From the NCBI GenBank assembly GCA_017524035.1, contig JAFWUY010000037.1, positions 1 through 49,467 on the forward strand: DNA of 49,467 bases. Direction: 5' to 3'. Below, piece after piece: positions 1 through 7,642 of the stretch. The notes below the pieces were generated by a model. The model worked only from the letters and a program-made list of their open reading frames with translations, was not told where the DNA came from and did no database searches. The DNA comes from Lachnospiraceae bacterium. Lineage in GTDB: Bacteria > Bacillota > Clostridia > Lachnospirales > Lachnospiraceae. Numbering within the stretch: the first letter of the stretch is position 1; each line of letters starts with the position of its first letter. Both the position numbers and the translations under genes were made by a program.

Positions 1-622
1 ATCTGGTATCGGTATCGGTAAGTCCGTGGAACTTCTCGGGAAGTATCTGAAGGCTCTTGGAAAGGAGAACCATCTTGGTTGCATGAACGGAGATCTCTCC
101 GGTCATGGTTCTGAATACATATCCCTCTACTCCGAAGATATCGCCGATGTCAGCCTTCTTGAAGTCTGCATAGGACTCTTCTCCCAGAGCATCCTGAGAA
201 GCGTATACCTGAACTCTTCCTTTAAGATCCTGGATATTTGCAAAAGAAGCCTTGCCCATTACTCTCTTGAAGAGCATTCTTCCCGCAATTGAAACATTTA
301 TGGGAGATGCATCGAGAAGTTCGCGGCGCTTATTGTATGCTTCCTTCTTAGCCTGACGATATGCAGAGATTGTCTCGTTATCAGCACCCTCTGCAGGCTC
401 TACAAGCTCAGGCTCTACATAGTCTTTAAGGATCTCTTTTTCATGTGCCTCGTAAAGGCTGATGACTTCATCGGTGTGATGGGTCTGATCAAACTTGGTG
501 ATCACAAAGGGATCCCTGCCTGCTGCCTGAAGGTCGGAAAGCTTCTGCCTTCTTACCTTGAGAAGCTGGCCTACGTCCTCCTGGGGAGCTTCTTTCTTGT
601 TCTGCTGATTTACGTCTGCCAC
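1..622 (-). CDS. lysS: Lysine--tRNA ligase (N-terminal part, runs off window)
   Basis: Class II lysyl-tRNA synthetase, which charges tRNA-Lys in the cytoplasm. Only the first 207 codons are inside the window. The visible part has a charged leader followed by the OB-fold anticodon-binding domain (residues about 90-185, with INVSIAGR and FANIQDLKGRVQVY). It ends in the LPEKFHGLTDTDTR segment that precedes motif 1 in bacterial LysS. The start is a GTG, supported by an AAGGAT-type ribosome site that lies inside the end of greA, only nine bases upstream. The greA-lysS pair is probably one transcript, as in several Firmicutes. The catalytic motifs 2 and 3 cannot be checked. Confidence 0.93.
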   Translation of the reverse strand, partial: MADVNQQNKKEAPQEDVGQLLKVRRQKLSDLQAAGRDPFVITKFDQTHHTDEVISLYEAHEKEILKDYVEPELVEPAEGADNETISAYRQAKKEAYNKRRELLDASPINVSIAGRMLFKRVMGKASFANIQDLKGRVQVYASQDALGEESYADFKKADIGDIFGVEGYVFRTMTGEISVHATKMVLLSKSLQILPEKFHGLTDTDTR

Positions 623-631
623 TTTGATACC

Positions 632-1075
632 TTAATCCTTCCAAATGTCGATGATCTTGAACTTAAGTACGCCTGCGGGAGTTTCAACCTTAACGGTCTC
701 ACCCTTCTTGCTCTCCTTGAGAGCACGTCCTACAGGGCTTTCATCTGATATCATGAAATTGAGGGAATCTGCCTGGGAAGATCCAACAATCTTGTACTCG
801 ATGGTGTCGCCGCTCTCCATATTCTTAACCTTAACGAAGGTTCCGGAGATGATCTCGGCATTCTTAAGGAGTTCCTCAAGCTCGGCGATACGATCCTCGA
901 TCTTGCCCTGCTCGTCCTTGGCTGCATCATACTCAGCGTTCTCGGAAAGATCTCCCTGCTCGCGGGCTTCCTTGATCTTCTGTGCGATCTCCTGACGGCG
1001 GTTTACCTTGAGATCATGAAGTTCGTCCTCGTACTGTCTGAGTCCCTCTTTTGTAAGCTTGTTAGTATCTTCCAT
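632..1075 (-). CDS. greA: Transcription elongation factor GreA
   Basis: GreA stimulates transcript cleavage by backtracked RNA polymerase. The 147-residue protein has the N-terminal coiled coil with the acidic tip region (REQGDLSENAEYDAAK, residues about 37-52) and the C-terminal FKBP-like domain (ISDESPVGRALKESKKGE). The frame is open further upstream, but the ATG at 1075 is chosen because an AGGGGA ribosome site sits just before it and the protein then matches usual GreA length at the N-terminus. It is slightly shorter than the typical 158 residues. It is followed nine bases later by lysS and driven by a near-consensus promoter at 1172-1200. Confidence 0.95.
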   Translation of the reverse strand: MEDTNKLTKEGLRQYEDELHDLKVNRRQEIAQKIKEAREQGDLSENAEYDAAKDEQGKIEDRIAELEELLKNAEIISGTFVKVKNMESGDTIEYKIVGSSQADSLNFMISDESPVGRALKESKKGETVKVETPAGVLKFKIIDIWKD

Positions 1076-1150
1076 TATTAGGTGTCCCCTTTCTGTCCTT
1101 ATAAGAAGATTAAACGCACGGTGAACGGAATCTGAAGCTCTGTTCACTTT

Positions 1151-1165
1151 TTGCACTACGTGCAA
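1151..1165 (-). repeat. Inverted repeat in greA leader
   Basis: TTGCAC and GTGCAA are separated by three bases just downstream of the predicted greA transcription start. In the transcript this could form a short hairpin at the extreme 5' end, or in DNA it could be an operator. The role is unknown. Confidence 0.5.
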
Positions 1166-1171
1166 GTACCC

Positions 1172-1200
1172 ATTTTATCGATAAAATCGGCAATTGTCAA
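1172..1200 (-). promoter_or_regulatory. Sigma-A promoter of greA-lysS
   Basis: On the minus strand there is a perfect -35 TTGACA (1195-1200), a 17-base spacer and a -10 TAAAAT (1172-1177). The -10 lies inside a perfect 16-base palindrome, 1172-1187, ATTTTATCGATAAAAT, which may be an operator. Confidence 0.8.
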
Positions 1201-1230
1201 GAAAACGGGGCGGCCATGAAGACCGCCCCG
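1201..1230 (-). terminator. Rho-independent terminator after csrA
   Basis: The stem CGGGGCGG/CCGCCCCG (1206-1213 with 1223-1230) is followed on the minus strand by TTTTCTT. It closes the flagellar transcript that ends in csrA and insulates greA. Confidence 0.88.
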
Positions 1231-1246
1231 AATGGGTTTTCTGTAA

Positions 1247-1465
1247 CTAACCAAGAAGATCCTTGAGAGCCTGCATTCCGGAAACGTCCGTAGCGGCCTT
1301 GTTGGAATCCTGGATCTGGAGGTATATCTCCTTACGATATACGGGTACTTCTCTGGGAGCCGAGATGCCTATCTTGACCTGGTCTCCCTTTATTTCGAGG
1401 ATGGTCACTTCGATGTTGTTGCTGATGACCAGTGCCTCTCCTTTTTTACGGGAAAGTGCAAGCAT
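1247..1465 (-). CDS. csrA: Carbon storage regulator CsrA
   Basis: CsrA is a small homodimeric RNA-binding protein that blocks translation by binding GGA-containing hairpins, often over ribosome sites. The protein is 72 residues, normal for Firmicutes, starting MLALSRKKGEALVI and holding the conserved APREVPVYRKEIY segment with the RNA-contacting Arg. The frame is open upstream, but the ATG at 1465 follows a strong GAAAGGAGG site. The fliW stop codon ends one base before this ATG, so the two are translationally coupled. In B. subtilis FliW binds and inhibits CsrA, which represses flagellin (hag) translation. No flagellin gene is in the window, but the flgL leader upstream in the same operon has candidate CsrA hairpins. 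Confidence 0.96.
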   Translation of the reverse strand: MLALSRKKGEALVISNNIEVTILEIKGDQVKIGISAPREVPVYRKEIYLQIQDSNKAATDVSGMQALKDLLG

Positions 1466-1466
1466 C

Positions 1467-1925
1467 TTAGTTGCCCTCCTTTCTGGCCTTGAGAATGTCA
1501 TAAATGGGGAATCTTACGGGGTAGTCATTACCCTCGACGATTATCTGTGCGCCCTTCTTCTCATCGGAGTTGATGATGATGGGTCCCTGAAGGTTAACGG
1601 TCATCTTGGTGAGGTCGGTGGGAACGGTAACGGTTACGAGTACAACGATGTTCTCATCGCTCAGGTTTCCGAGATCGGAAAGAAGTTCTTCACTGACCTG
1701 GGGGTTATATGTCTCACATACCATAAGAGGGTTCATAACGGGCATTGCAAAGCCGGGCTCCTCTATGGACTGGAAATATCTGATACCTGCGTCGTTTCCC
1801 TTCTCCTCATCATGGATAAGAGTAAAATGCTTGAGATCGGGGAATCCTATGATTCCGTCCTCAAATGTAAGGATCTTCTCATCACTGATCTCTACTTCTC
1901 CGAAAATCTTGGTTTTGATAAGCAT
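1467..1925 (-). CDS. fliW: Flagellar assembly factor FliW
   Basis: FliW binds free flagellin and antagonises CsrA, coupling filament export to flagellin translation. The 152-residue product begins MLIKTKIFGEVEI and shows the family features FEDGIIGFPDLKHF and NPLMVCETYNP. Its length is typical. A GGAAAGGAGAC ribosome site precedes the ATG. It lies 15 bases after flgL and overlaps the ribosome site region of csrA, forming the usual fliW-csrA pair. Confidence 0.95.
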   Translation of the reverse strand: MLIKTKIFGEVEISDEKILTFEDGIIGFPDLKHFTLIHDEEKGNDAGIRYFQSIEEPGFAMPVMNPLMVCETYNPQVSEELLSDLGNLSDENIVVLVTVTVPTDLTKMTVNLQGPIIINSDEKKGAQIIVEGNDYPVRFPIYDILKARKEGN

Positions 1926-1940
1926 ATGGTCTCCTTTCCC

Positions 1941-3533
1941 TTACAGATAATTAAGCAGAGTATTCTGCATTATCTTGCTTGTAGCCATCAGAGCGGCCTC
2001 ATAAGTAACACTTGCGCTTTCAAGTCCGATAGCGACTTCGGTGATATCAATATCTTCGTTCTGGCTCTGAAGAGTCTCGAATGTGGTCTTCTGGTTCTGA
2101 AGTCTGGACTCGATGAGAGCGAGCTTCGAAGATCTTGTTCCGTTATTGGTGATTGCAAGGCTGGTGTCGTTCAGGTAACCCTGCATTGCGGTTATTCCCT
2201 GTTCGAAACGCTTCTGTGCGATGTCCTTCTGATAAGTGAATGCCTTGTTTGCGGCATCGAGCTGGTTCTGAAGGATGGTCCTGTCAGCAGCGACCGTTGT
2301 GGTCTCGAGTTTCTTTTCGATATCGGCAATGGTGGTCTCGAGGTCGACGACTGCCTGCATTGCATTCACAAGGTCATCTATCTCTCTTCCGATGCCGAGC
2401 TTGAAACACTCATCGGCGGTGGAATTGACTCTGATCGTGGTGTTGAAGCCTACGTCATATTCGATGGACTGTCTTTCCTGAGTCGTATCCAGGTAAGATT
2501 CATTATACCTTAATAATGAAGCGCTATCCACATTAAATGTATTTCCCATCATCTCGCCTTCCATGGATGCACTTCTGAAGAAGTGCTGGGGGCGAAGGTC
2601 TTCAGCCTTGAACTCAGTCTTCTGGTAAGTGATCAGGATCTGGGATTCGTCCTTATCTCCGGTGGTTGCATTGTCCTTGGTAGCCATCAGTTTATCGTAG
2701 ATGTTCTTGCCGAGAAGCATTTCTCCGGTATCGGCTACGTAAATGATATCGTTATCACCGACCTGCGAATAAGGATCTGCGGTGGAATTGATATGCTGCG
2801 TGCTGGTCATTGTCTGAAGAGTTCCGGCAGCATCGTAATACTGTATTACGGGCTCTGTCTCAAGCATTCCGGTCTCATAATCATCAAAATCATCAAGATC
2901 GTCATATGAAAGCCTGAATCTGTAGCAGGTGGACTGCTCTACGGGCTGCTCGATGATGCCTGCGTGTGTGGCATCGTTGAAATTGGCAGCGGTCCAGGTA
3001 GCAATCTCGCCCTGATTTACATGGGCGACACTGTCGATCGCAGTTCGGTCGACCTGCTCGGTCATCTGGTATCTCATGTAGGTCTGCTTCTGGAAGGAAA
3101 GAGAGGTGTCGGTTCTGTATCCGGTGAATACATATCTTCCGGCATAGTCCGCATCACCTGTCTTGTAGATCTCACTTGAGAAAGCCTTGAGCTCTTCGAG
3201 AATGGTATTCCTGTCTGAACTGGTAAGGTCGCCGTTTGCGCCCTTGGTGCAGTCATTCTGGCAGGATGTGATTATGGAAGAAAGGGAAGAAAGAGCATCC
3301 TCGGTTACTTTGAGCCAGCTTGTGGCATCGGGGATGTTCTTGGAATAGTACTGGGTTACCTCGGTAACATTGCTGCGCAGCCTAAGAGCCCTGATAGCGA
3401 TAACAGGGTCGTCGGAAGGTCTTATTATCTTCTTTTCCGATGAAAGCTGGCTGGTGAGTTTGTCTTCGAGGATCTTATTGGTGTTGATATTGGAGAGGTT
3501 GTTCCTCTGCATTATCTTATTGGTAATACGCAT
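1941..3533 (-). CDS. flgL: Flagellar hook-associated protein 3 FlgL (enlarged)
   Basis: FlgL forms the second hook-filament junction ring after FlgK and is exported by the flagellar type III system. The N-terminus (MRITNKIMQRNNLSNINTN) and C-terminal helix (YEAALMATSKIMQNTLLNYL) are the conserved flagellin-like D0/D1 coiled coils. At 530 residues it is much longer than the roughly 300 of E. coli FlgL; the excess is in the middle (about residues 150-390), the surface-exposed D2/D3 zone, which is rich in Asp, Thr and Tyr. The start has GGAGG five bases upstream. An 83-base leader separates it from flgK and contains several GGA hairpins, a possible CsrA control site. Confidence 0.93.
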   Translation of the reverse strand: MRITNKIMQRNNLSNINTNKILEDKLTSQLSSEKKIIRPSDDPVIAIRALRLRSNVTEVTQYYSKNIPDATSWLKVTEDALSSLSSIITSCQNDCTKGANGDLTSSDRNTILEELKAFSSEIYKTGDADYAGRYVFTGYRTDTSLSFQKQTYMRYQMTEQVDRTAIDSVAHVNQGEIATWTAANFNDATHAGIIEQPVEQSTCYRFRLSYDDLDDFDDYETGMLETEPVIQYYDAAGTLQTMTSTQHINSTADPYSQVGDNDIIYVADTGEMLLGKNIYDKLMATKDNATTGDKDESQILITYQKTEFKAEDLRPQHFFRSASMEGEMMGNTFNVDSASLLRYNESYLDTTQERQSIEYDVGFNTTIRVNSTADECFKLGIGREIDDLVNAMQAVVDLETTIADIEKKLETTTVAADRTILQNQLDAANKAFTYQKDIAQKRFEQGITAMQGYLNDTSLAITNNGTRSSKLALIESRLQNQKTTFETLQSQNEDIDITEVAIGLESASVTYEAALMATSKIMQNTLLNYL

Positions 3534-3544
3534 ATCTGCCTCCT

Positions 3545-3607
3545 GCGGGTTCTCCGCTCTTGGTCAGACATCCCTGTCGAACTGTGAGTGAAGGTTCCTT
3601 CCTTCAC
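3545..3607 (-). promoter_or_regulatory. Candidate CsrA-binding leader of flgL
   Basis: Three hairpins occur in the RNA between flgK and flgL. GUGAAGG-AAGGAA-CCUUCAC is at 3588-3607. GACA-GGGA-UGUC at 3567-3578 includes an exact match to the 3' ten bases of the CsrA consensus (ACARGGAUGU). GCGG-AGAAC-CCGC lies at 3545-3557 next to the GGAGG ribosome site at 3539-3543. The spacing, an upstream hairpin site plus a GGA in the ribosome site, resembles the two-site arrangement of B. subtilis hag. CsrA binding is inferred. Confidence 0.55.
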
Positions 3608-3616
3608 TGTGTTTCA

Positions 3617-5581
3617 TTATACTCCGGTTTCGAGGATCAGTCTCTTGTATATTTCCTGGAAGACCGAGATCATCTTGGAGGAGAGATTGAAAGCGTTCTG
3701 GAACTTGACCAGGTTAACGGCTTCTTCGTCCTCATCCACTCCGGATACGGAAAGTCTTACGTTTCCGATTGCCTGCTGAACCGATTCATAGCTTGCAACT
3801 CCGGTATTTGCCGCTGCCGCACCGAGAGCCACATCTGAGAGAACACCCTCAAGGAATCCGGATGCCGTGCTTCCCCTGAAGGAATTGATATCTCTTTCGC
3901 TTGTCATGTCCTTAAGTGCTTCAAGGAGATCGTTCTGCTCAACGCCGTCGCCGGTCTTGAACTTATTGGTCATAAGAGTCGGATCGTTGACCATTGCGGT
4001 CAGGATCGAGAAATTCTCTGCGGTGAGCTTGTAGTAGCTGTCGTCCGTAACATCTACCGTAATGCTCGTTCCGTAAGTCGACTGCTTAACGGTATCGACC
4101 TTTGATGAATATGCCCTCATAAGGGTGTCAGCTCTCCAGGTTCCCGTCTGGTCCGGGAAGAAATACTGCTGGTCTTCTGTGGGCATATTTCCCGTGAACA
4201 TTATCGTTCCGGTATTGTCATTACCCTGCTTGAGGATGTCGTTGAACTTCTCTGCGAAGGTCCTTACCCACTCGTTGAGCTGGTTCATGTAGTAGGGGAT
4301 TCCCTCGTACTTGATGTTCTCACCTATCTTGGCGGGCTTTCCGACACGGTCGTTGGTGACATGTCTGGGATTGAGCTGCTGCTCATTGCTGAGAACGAAC
4401 TTATAAGTATAGGTTGCGTTTCCGCTCGCATCGATATCTACGCTGTAGGACCAGGAATCGTAGTAGAATTCGGTATTTCCGAGGTTTATGATTCCACCCT
4501 GGTCGGAAAGATTACATTTATTGAGGTCAGTAAGGTAATCATTGGATACCTGTACGGTTACGGTATCGTGATCTCCGGTATCGGGGTCGCTGTATCCGTT
4601 AACCTGGGTATCGATAACGGTTCCGTTGAAGAATTCTCCGTTATTACCGTCCCTGAGTTCTACAAGTCCCCTGAGTTCTCCGCCGAGTCTTGCGTTGGAA
4701 AGCTTGAACTTCTCGCCGTTCTCCCAGTAGACATCATAGAGGCCGTTGATATCGGTCATGTTGACCTTCTCAAAATCCTCCCTTGCCACGCAGGTAAGAT
4801 CGTTGTGCTCCTTGGCATCTACAAGTGCCTGTCCGCCGGCGATCTTTACTATATATCTGTAGGCTCCGGTCTCTCTCTCGGGATCGTTCTTGTCATATAC
4901 GGGGAGCTCTTCGGTCTCGACATCGACTATCTCGGAAAGTCTGTCGACGAGGAGGTCTCTTCTGTCCCTGAGCTCATTTGCCTTCTGACCGCCCATCTCT
5001 ATGGTCGTGATCTGCTCGTTAAGGGTTGCGATCTCGGTGGAGATGGAGTTGATATCGTCTATCTTGATCTTGATCTCGGAGTTTACATCCTTCTGAACAT
5101 TCTGAAGGTTTCCGACGATCTGGTTGAAGTAATCGGTAAGCTGTCCGGCATATCCAACAAACTGGCTCTTTGCACTCGACGATCCGGGATCCTTCATGAT
5201 CTCCTGGAGAGCGGTGGTCATGAGCTTGTCGTAGATCTGTGAAAAGCCGCCGTTCGTTCCGCTGTCATAGAAATAATCTTCAAGCTCTCTCATGTAATAC
5301 TGCTTCATGTTGTATTCACCGAGCTTGGAGTTGTTGTTCCAGTACTTCTGGTCGTAGAATCCGTCCCTTATACGCTCAACGGAAAGAGTGTCGACGCCTG
5401 CGCCGGCACATCCGTAGGTCTGGAAGGTACGGATGGGAAAGGCTGCCTGGGTATCGACCGCCTGTCTGCTGTAACCTTCAGTCTGCACATTGGCTATATT
5501 ATTGGCTGTGGTATTCAGATTCGCATTGGATGCGAGCAATCCGGAATATGCGATATTTAATCCAAAGAATTGTGAACTCAT
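3617..5581 (-). CDS. flgK: Flagellar hook-associated protein 1 FlgK, second paralogue
   Basis: FlgK caps the hook and forms the first hook-filament junction ring. The N-terminus has the rod/hook family signature ANNIANVQTEGYSRQ (residues about 27-41), and the C-terminus (VNLVKFQNAFNLSSKMISVFQEIYK) is the matching D0 helix. It has 654 residues, longer than B. subtilis FlgK (about 507), with an enlarged middle. A GTAGGAGG site precedes the ATG. It is the second of two flgK-like genes in tandem, separated from the first by a terminator and a sigma-D-like promoter, and followed by flgL. Which paralogue makes the junction, or whether both do, is unclear. Confidence 0.9.
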   Translation of the reverse strand: MSSQFFGLNIAYSGLLASNANLNTTANNIANVQTEGYSRQAVDTQAAFPIRTFQTYGCAGAGVDTLSVERIRDGFYDQKYWNNNSKLGEYNMKQYYMRELEDYFYDSGTNGGFSQIYDKLMTTALQEIMKDPGSSSAKSQFVGYAGQLTDYFNQIVGNLQNVQKDVNSEIKIKIDDINSISTEIATLNEQITTIEMGGQKANELRDRRDLLVDRLSEIVDVETEELPVYDKNDPERETGAYRYIVKIAGGQALVDAKEHNDLTCVAREDFEKVNMTDINGLYDVYWENGEKFKLSNARLGGELRGLVELRDGNNGEFFNGTVIDTQVNGYSDPDTGDHDTVTVQVSNDYLTDLNKCNLSDQGGIINLGNTEFYYDSWSYSVDIDASGNATYTYKFVLSNEQQLNPRHVTNDRVGKPAKIGENIKYEGIPYYMNQLNEWVRTFAEKFNDILKQGNDNTGTIMFTGNMPTEDQQYFFPDQTGTWRADTLMRAYSSKVDTVKQSTYGTSITVDVTDDSYYKLTAENFSILTAMVNDPTLMTNKFKTGDGVEQNDLLEALKDMTSERDINSFRGSTASGFLEGVLSDVALGAAAANTGVASYESVQQAIGNVRLSVSGVDEDEEAVNLVKFQNAFNLSSKMISVFQEIYKRLILETGV

Positions 5582-5611
5582 GCAAAGTCCTCCTACGGTT
5601 TCACAATAATT

Positions 5612-5638
5612 ATATCGGTAAAAAGAAGGGGAGACTTA
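5612..5638 (-). promoter_or_regulatory. Sigma-D (sigma-28) type promoter of second flgK
   Basis: On the minus strand TAAG (5635-5638), a 15-base spacer and ACCGATAT (5612-5619) match the B. subtilis sigma-D consensus TAAA-N15-GCCGATAT at 3/4 and 7/8 positions. The -35 lies inside the preceding terminator stem. An overlapping TATAAT at 5609-5614 lacks a good sigma-A -35. Confidence 0.65.
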
Positions 5639-5648
5639 AGGTCTCCCC
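5620..5648 (-). terminator. Terminator between the two flgK genes
   Basis: GGGGAGAC (5628-5635) pairs with GTCTCCCC (5641-5648), followed on the minus strand by TTCTTTTT. It ends transcription from flgM-flgN-flgK at least partly. Confidence 0.8.
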
Positions 5649-5695
5649 GCTTAAATTTGCGTAAATATGTGTCTTTTCGGTTATTTTTTCCTTTA

Positions 5696-7630
5696 TCAGG
5701 TAAGGCTGTTGAGAAGATGTGAGATCATCTCGTTAACGACATTGATGAACCTCGAAGAAGCGTTGTAGGCACTCTGGTATTTGATCATGTTGCTGAGTTC
5801 CTCGTCGCTCGAAACCGCTTCCACCTGGTCCCTTGCACTCTCGGCTGCGGATACGGTCTTGGCCTGGTTCTCGTAGATGCTGTTGTACATATATCCGGAA
5901 TTGGATACCTGTGAGACCAGATCGCTGTAGTAATCGTTGAGGTTGACCTTCTTGATGACCGTGGGGTTCAGGGTATATTTCTCATCGGTGAAGACCTTCT
6001 TGAGGGCCGCCATGGTCGCGATATCCTCCGAACCGTCCTTGAGCCTGAAGCCAAGGAGTGAAGGTGTCTGAAGAAGGTTCTGGTTGATGCGGGTATTGGA
6101 CACGGAGTACAGGCTGTACTTGAGGTCCGCAAGAGCCGACTGGTCGACAACATTTCCGTTTGAATCGACAACCTGTCCGCGGCTGTTGAACCTGGGCATC
6201 TCCTCTTCGTTGAATACCCAGTAGCTGCCGAGGCCGGATGAGCTCAGGTCGTACCTTGTATATCCGTCGGTAGTGGACTTCTGGAAAAGCTGGAGGGGCG
6301 AGCCGTCCGCACTTTCCATATAGTTGAAGCCGTCATCCGTATCTTCGTAGATCTTGTATTCTTTTCCGTCATATGCCTTGGGATCCGCTGCTTTGATGGC
6401 GTTATATATGGCAAGATCCGCGGGGTCGTAGTAATCGGGCGCATTGGGGTTGGTAGTCTGGGTGGCTGCAGTGGGAGCCGCGAGGGTCTTTACGCCTGCT
6501 GCCGTCTCGAGAACACCGTTGACTGCGGTAACAACATTATGGATCAGCTGGTCGAATTCGGCCTGTATGTTCATAAGGACGGAGTCCTTGATGTCGTCAT
6601 AGAACCTGATATCGGTATAGTCGGCCCTGTGGTCGCCCCTTGCATAAAGAAGGCTTCTGAGCTTTCCCACATCCGTGCCGTTTTCTCCGGATATCTCTCT
6701 GCTGAGGTCGAAAACATGAGCGGCTTCGATATTGTAGATACGGTCGCCCTTCTTTCCGTCATAGGAAAAGATGGTATTGTCCGTATTCTGAGGATTTCCT
6801 CCGGGAGCTACGGTGTAATTGGAATTCTGGGGCCAGTAAGGGGTATAGAAGCCGGTCTGGGAATCGATGTCGATCCACATTTCAAAGCAGAGGGATCCCT
6901 TTACGAAATCCTCGCCCTCGATCTGGACCGAAACGGCGCCGTACTGGTCCTCGGTATAGGATATATTACACATGGACGCAAGCTTATCAAGAATCAGATT
7001 CCTCTGGTCCCTGAAATCGTTGGCTTTTTCCTGTCCAAGTTCTATTTTCTGTATGGTGGTGTTGAGCTCAAGGATCTGCTTGCCGTATTCGTTGATGGTC
7101 TTGACGTCCTGAAGTACCTGGAAATTGATATTGTCCTGGTATCCGGCAAGATCGCTGTAAACGGACTGTGCACGCTCAAGAAACTCAGCTGCCTCACTTA
7201 CAAGGGCACCCTGAGTAACGGAATTGCAGGGATCCTTGGTCAGCTCCTGGACTGCGGTCCACAGATCGGACATGGATTCCTGAAAAGAAGCACCGTTGAG
7301 CTCACCGAGAAGATCTTCGATCTCATTTAAGGTATTCTTGGATACCTCATAGAATTCCTGTCTTCCGAGCTCGGTGCGGTATGTTTTGTCAAGGAAATAA
7401 TCCCTAACCTGTTTTACGTTAGAATAATAAACTCCAAGACCTGACTGCTGATAAGAAATAGCACTTCCTGTCTTGGAGATCGTTATATATCTTCTGTCGT
7501 CAAATTCTACCTGTTGTCTGGTGTAGCCTTCGGTATCAGCATTGGTAATGTTGTGGGCAACGGTGTTTAACGCGTTGTTGCTGGCCTGAAGTCCCGAGAC
7601 ACCCAGGGAAAGGTCACTCCACAGGGACAT
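5696..7630 (-). CDS. flgK: Flagellar hook-associated protein 1 FlgK, first paralogue
   Basis: This is a FlgK-family hook-filament junction protein. The N-terminal motif LNTVAHNITNADTEGYTRQ and the C-terminal LSNMIKYQSAYNASSRFINVVNEMI are the paired D0 helices typical of FlgK. It has 644 residues with a large variable centre rich in Asp, Tyr and Asn. The ATG has TAGGAGAG upstream and begins 12 bases after flgN, whose product is the FlgK/FlgL chaperone. It is clearly diverged from the next flgK, so this is an old duplication rather than a recent copy. The overall order flgM-flgN-flgK matches Firmicute late flagellar operons. Confidence 0.92.
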   Translation of the reverse strand: MSLWSDLSLGVSGLQASNNALNTVAHNITNADTEGYTRQQVEFDDRRYITISKTGSAISYQQSGLGVYYSNVKQVRDYFLDKTYRTELGRQEFYEVSKNTLNEIEDLLGELNGASFQESMSDLWTAVQELTKDPCNSVTQGALVSEAAEFLERAQSVYSDLAGYQDNINFQVLQDVKTINEYGKQILELNTTIQKIELGQEKANDFRDQRNLILDKLASMCNISYTEDQYGAVSVQIEGEDFVKGSLCFEMWIDIDSQTGFYTPYWPQNSNYTVAPGGNPQNTDNTIFSYDGKKGDRIYNIEAAHVFDLSREISGENGTDVGKLRSLLYARGDHRADYTDIRFYDDIKDSVLMNIQAEFDQLIHNVVTAVNGVLETAAGVKTLAAPTAATQTTNPNAPDYYDPADLAIYNAIKAADPKAYDGKEYKIYEDTDDGFNYMESADGSPLQLFQKSTTDGYTRYDLSSSGLGSYWVFNEEEMPRFNSRGQVVDSNGNVVDQSALADLKYSLYSVSNTRINQNLLQTPSLLGFRLKDGSEDIATMAALKKVFTDEKYTLNPTVIKKVNLNDYYSDLVSQVSNSGYMYNSIYENQAKTVSAAESARDQVEAVSSDEELSNMIKYQSAYNASSRFINVVNEMISHLLNSLT

Positions 7631-7642
7631 ATATGATCTCTC

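Noticed and set aside
1263..2513. Long plus-strand open frame (416 codons) opposite csrA, fliW and flgL
   Set aside because: It is antisense to three clear genes with family motifs, has no ribosome site, and shows no domain. Long shadow frames are common here because of codon bias.
5609..5614. TATAAT as a sigma-A promoter for the second flgK
   Set aside because: No fitting -35 at 16-18 bases; the overlapping sigma-D-like boxes fit better.
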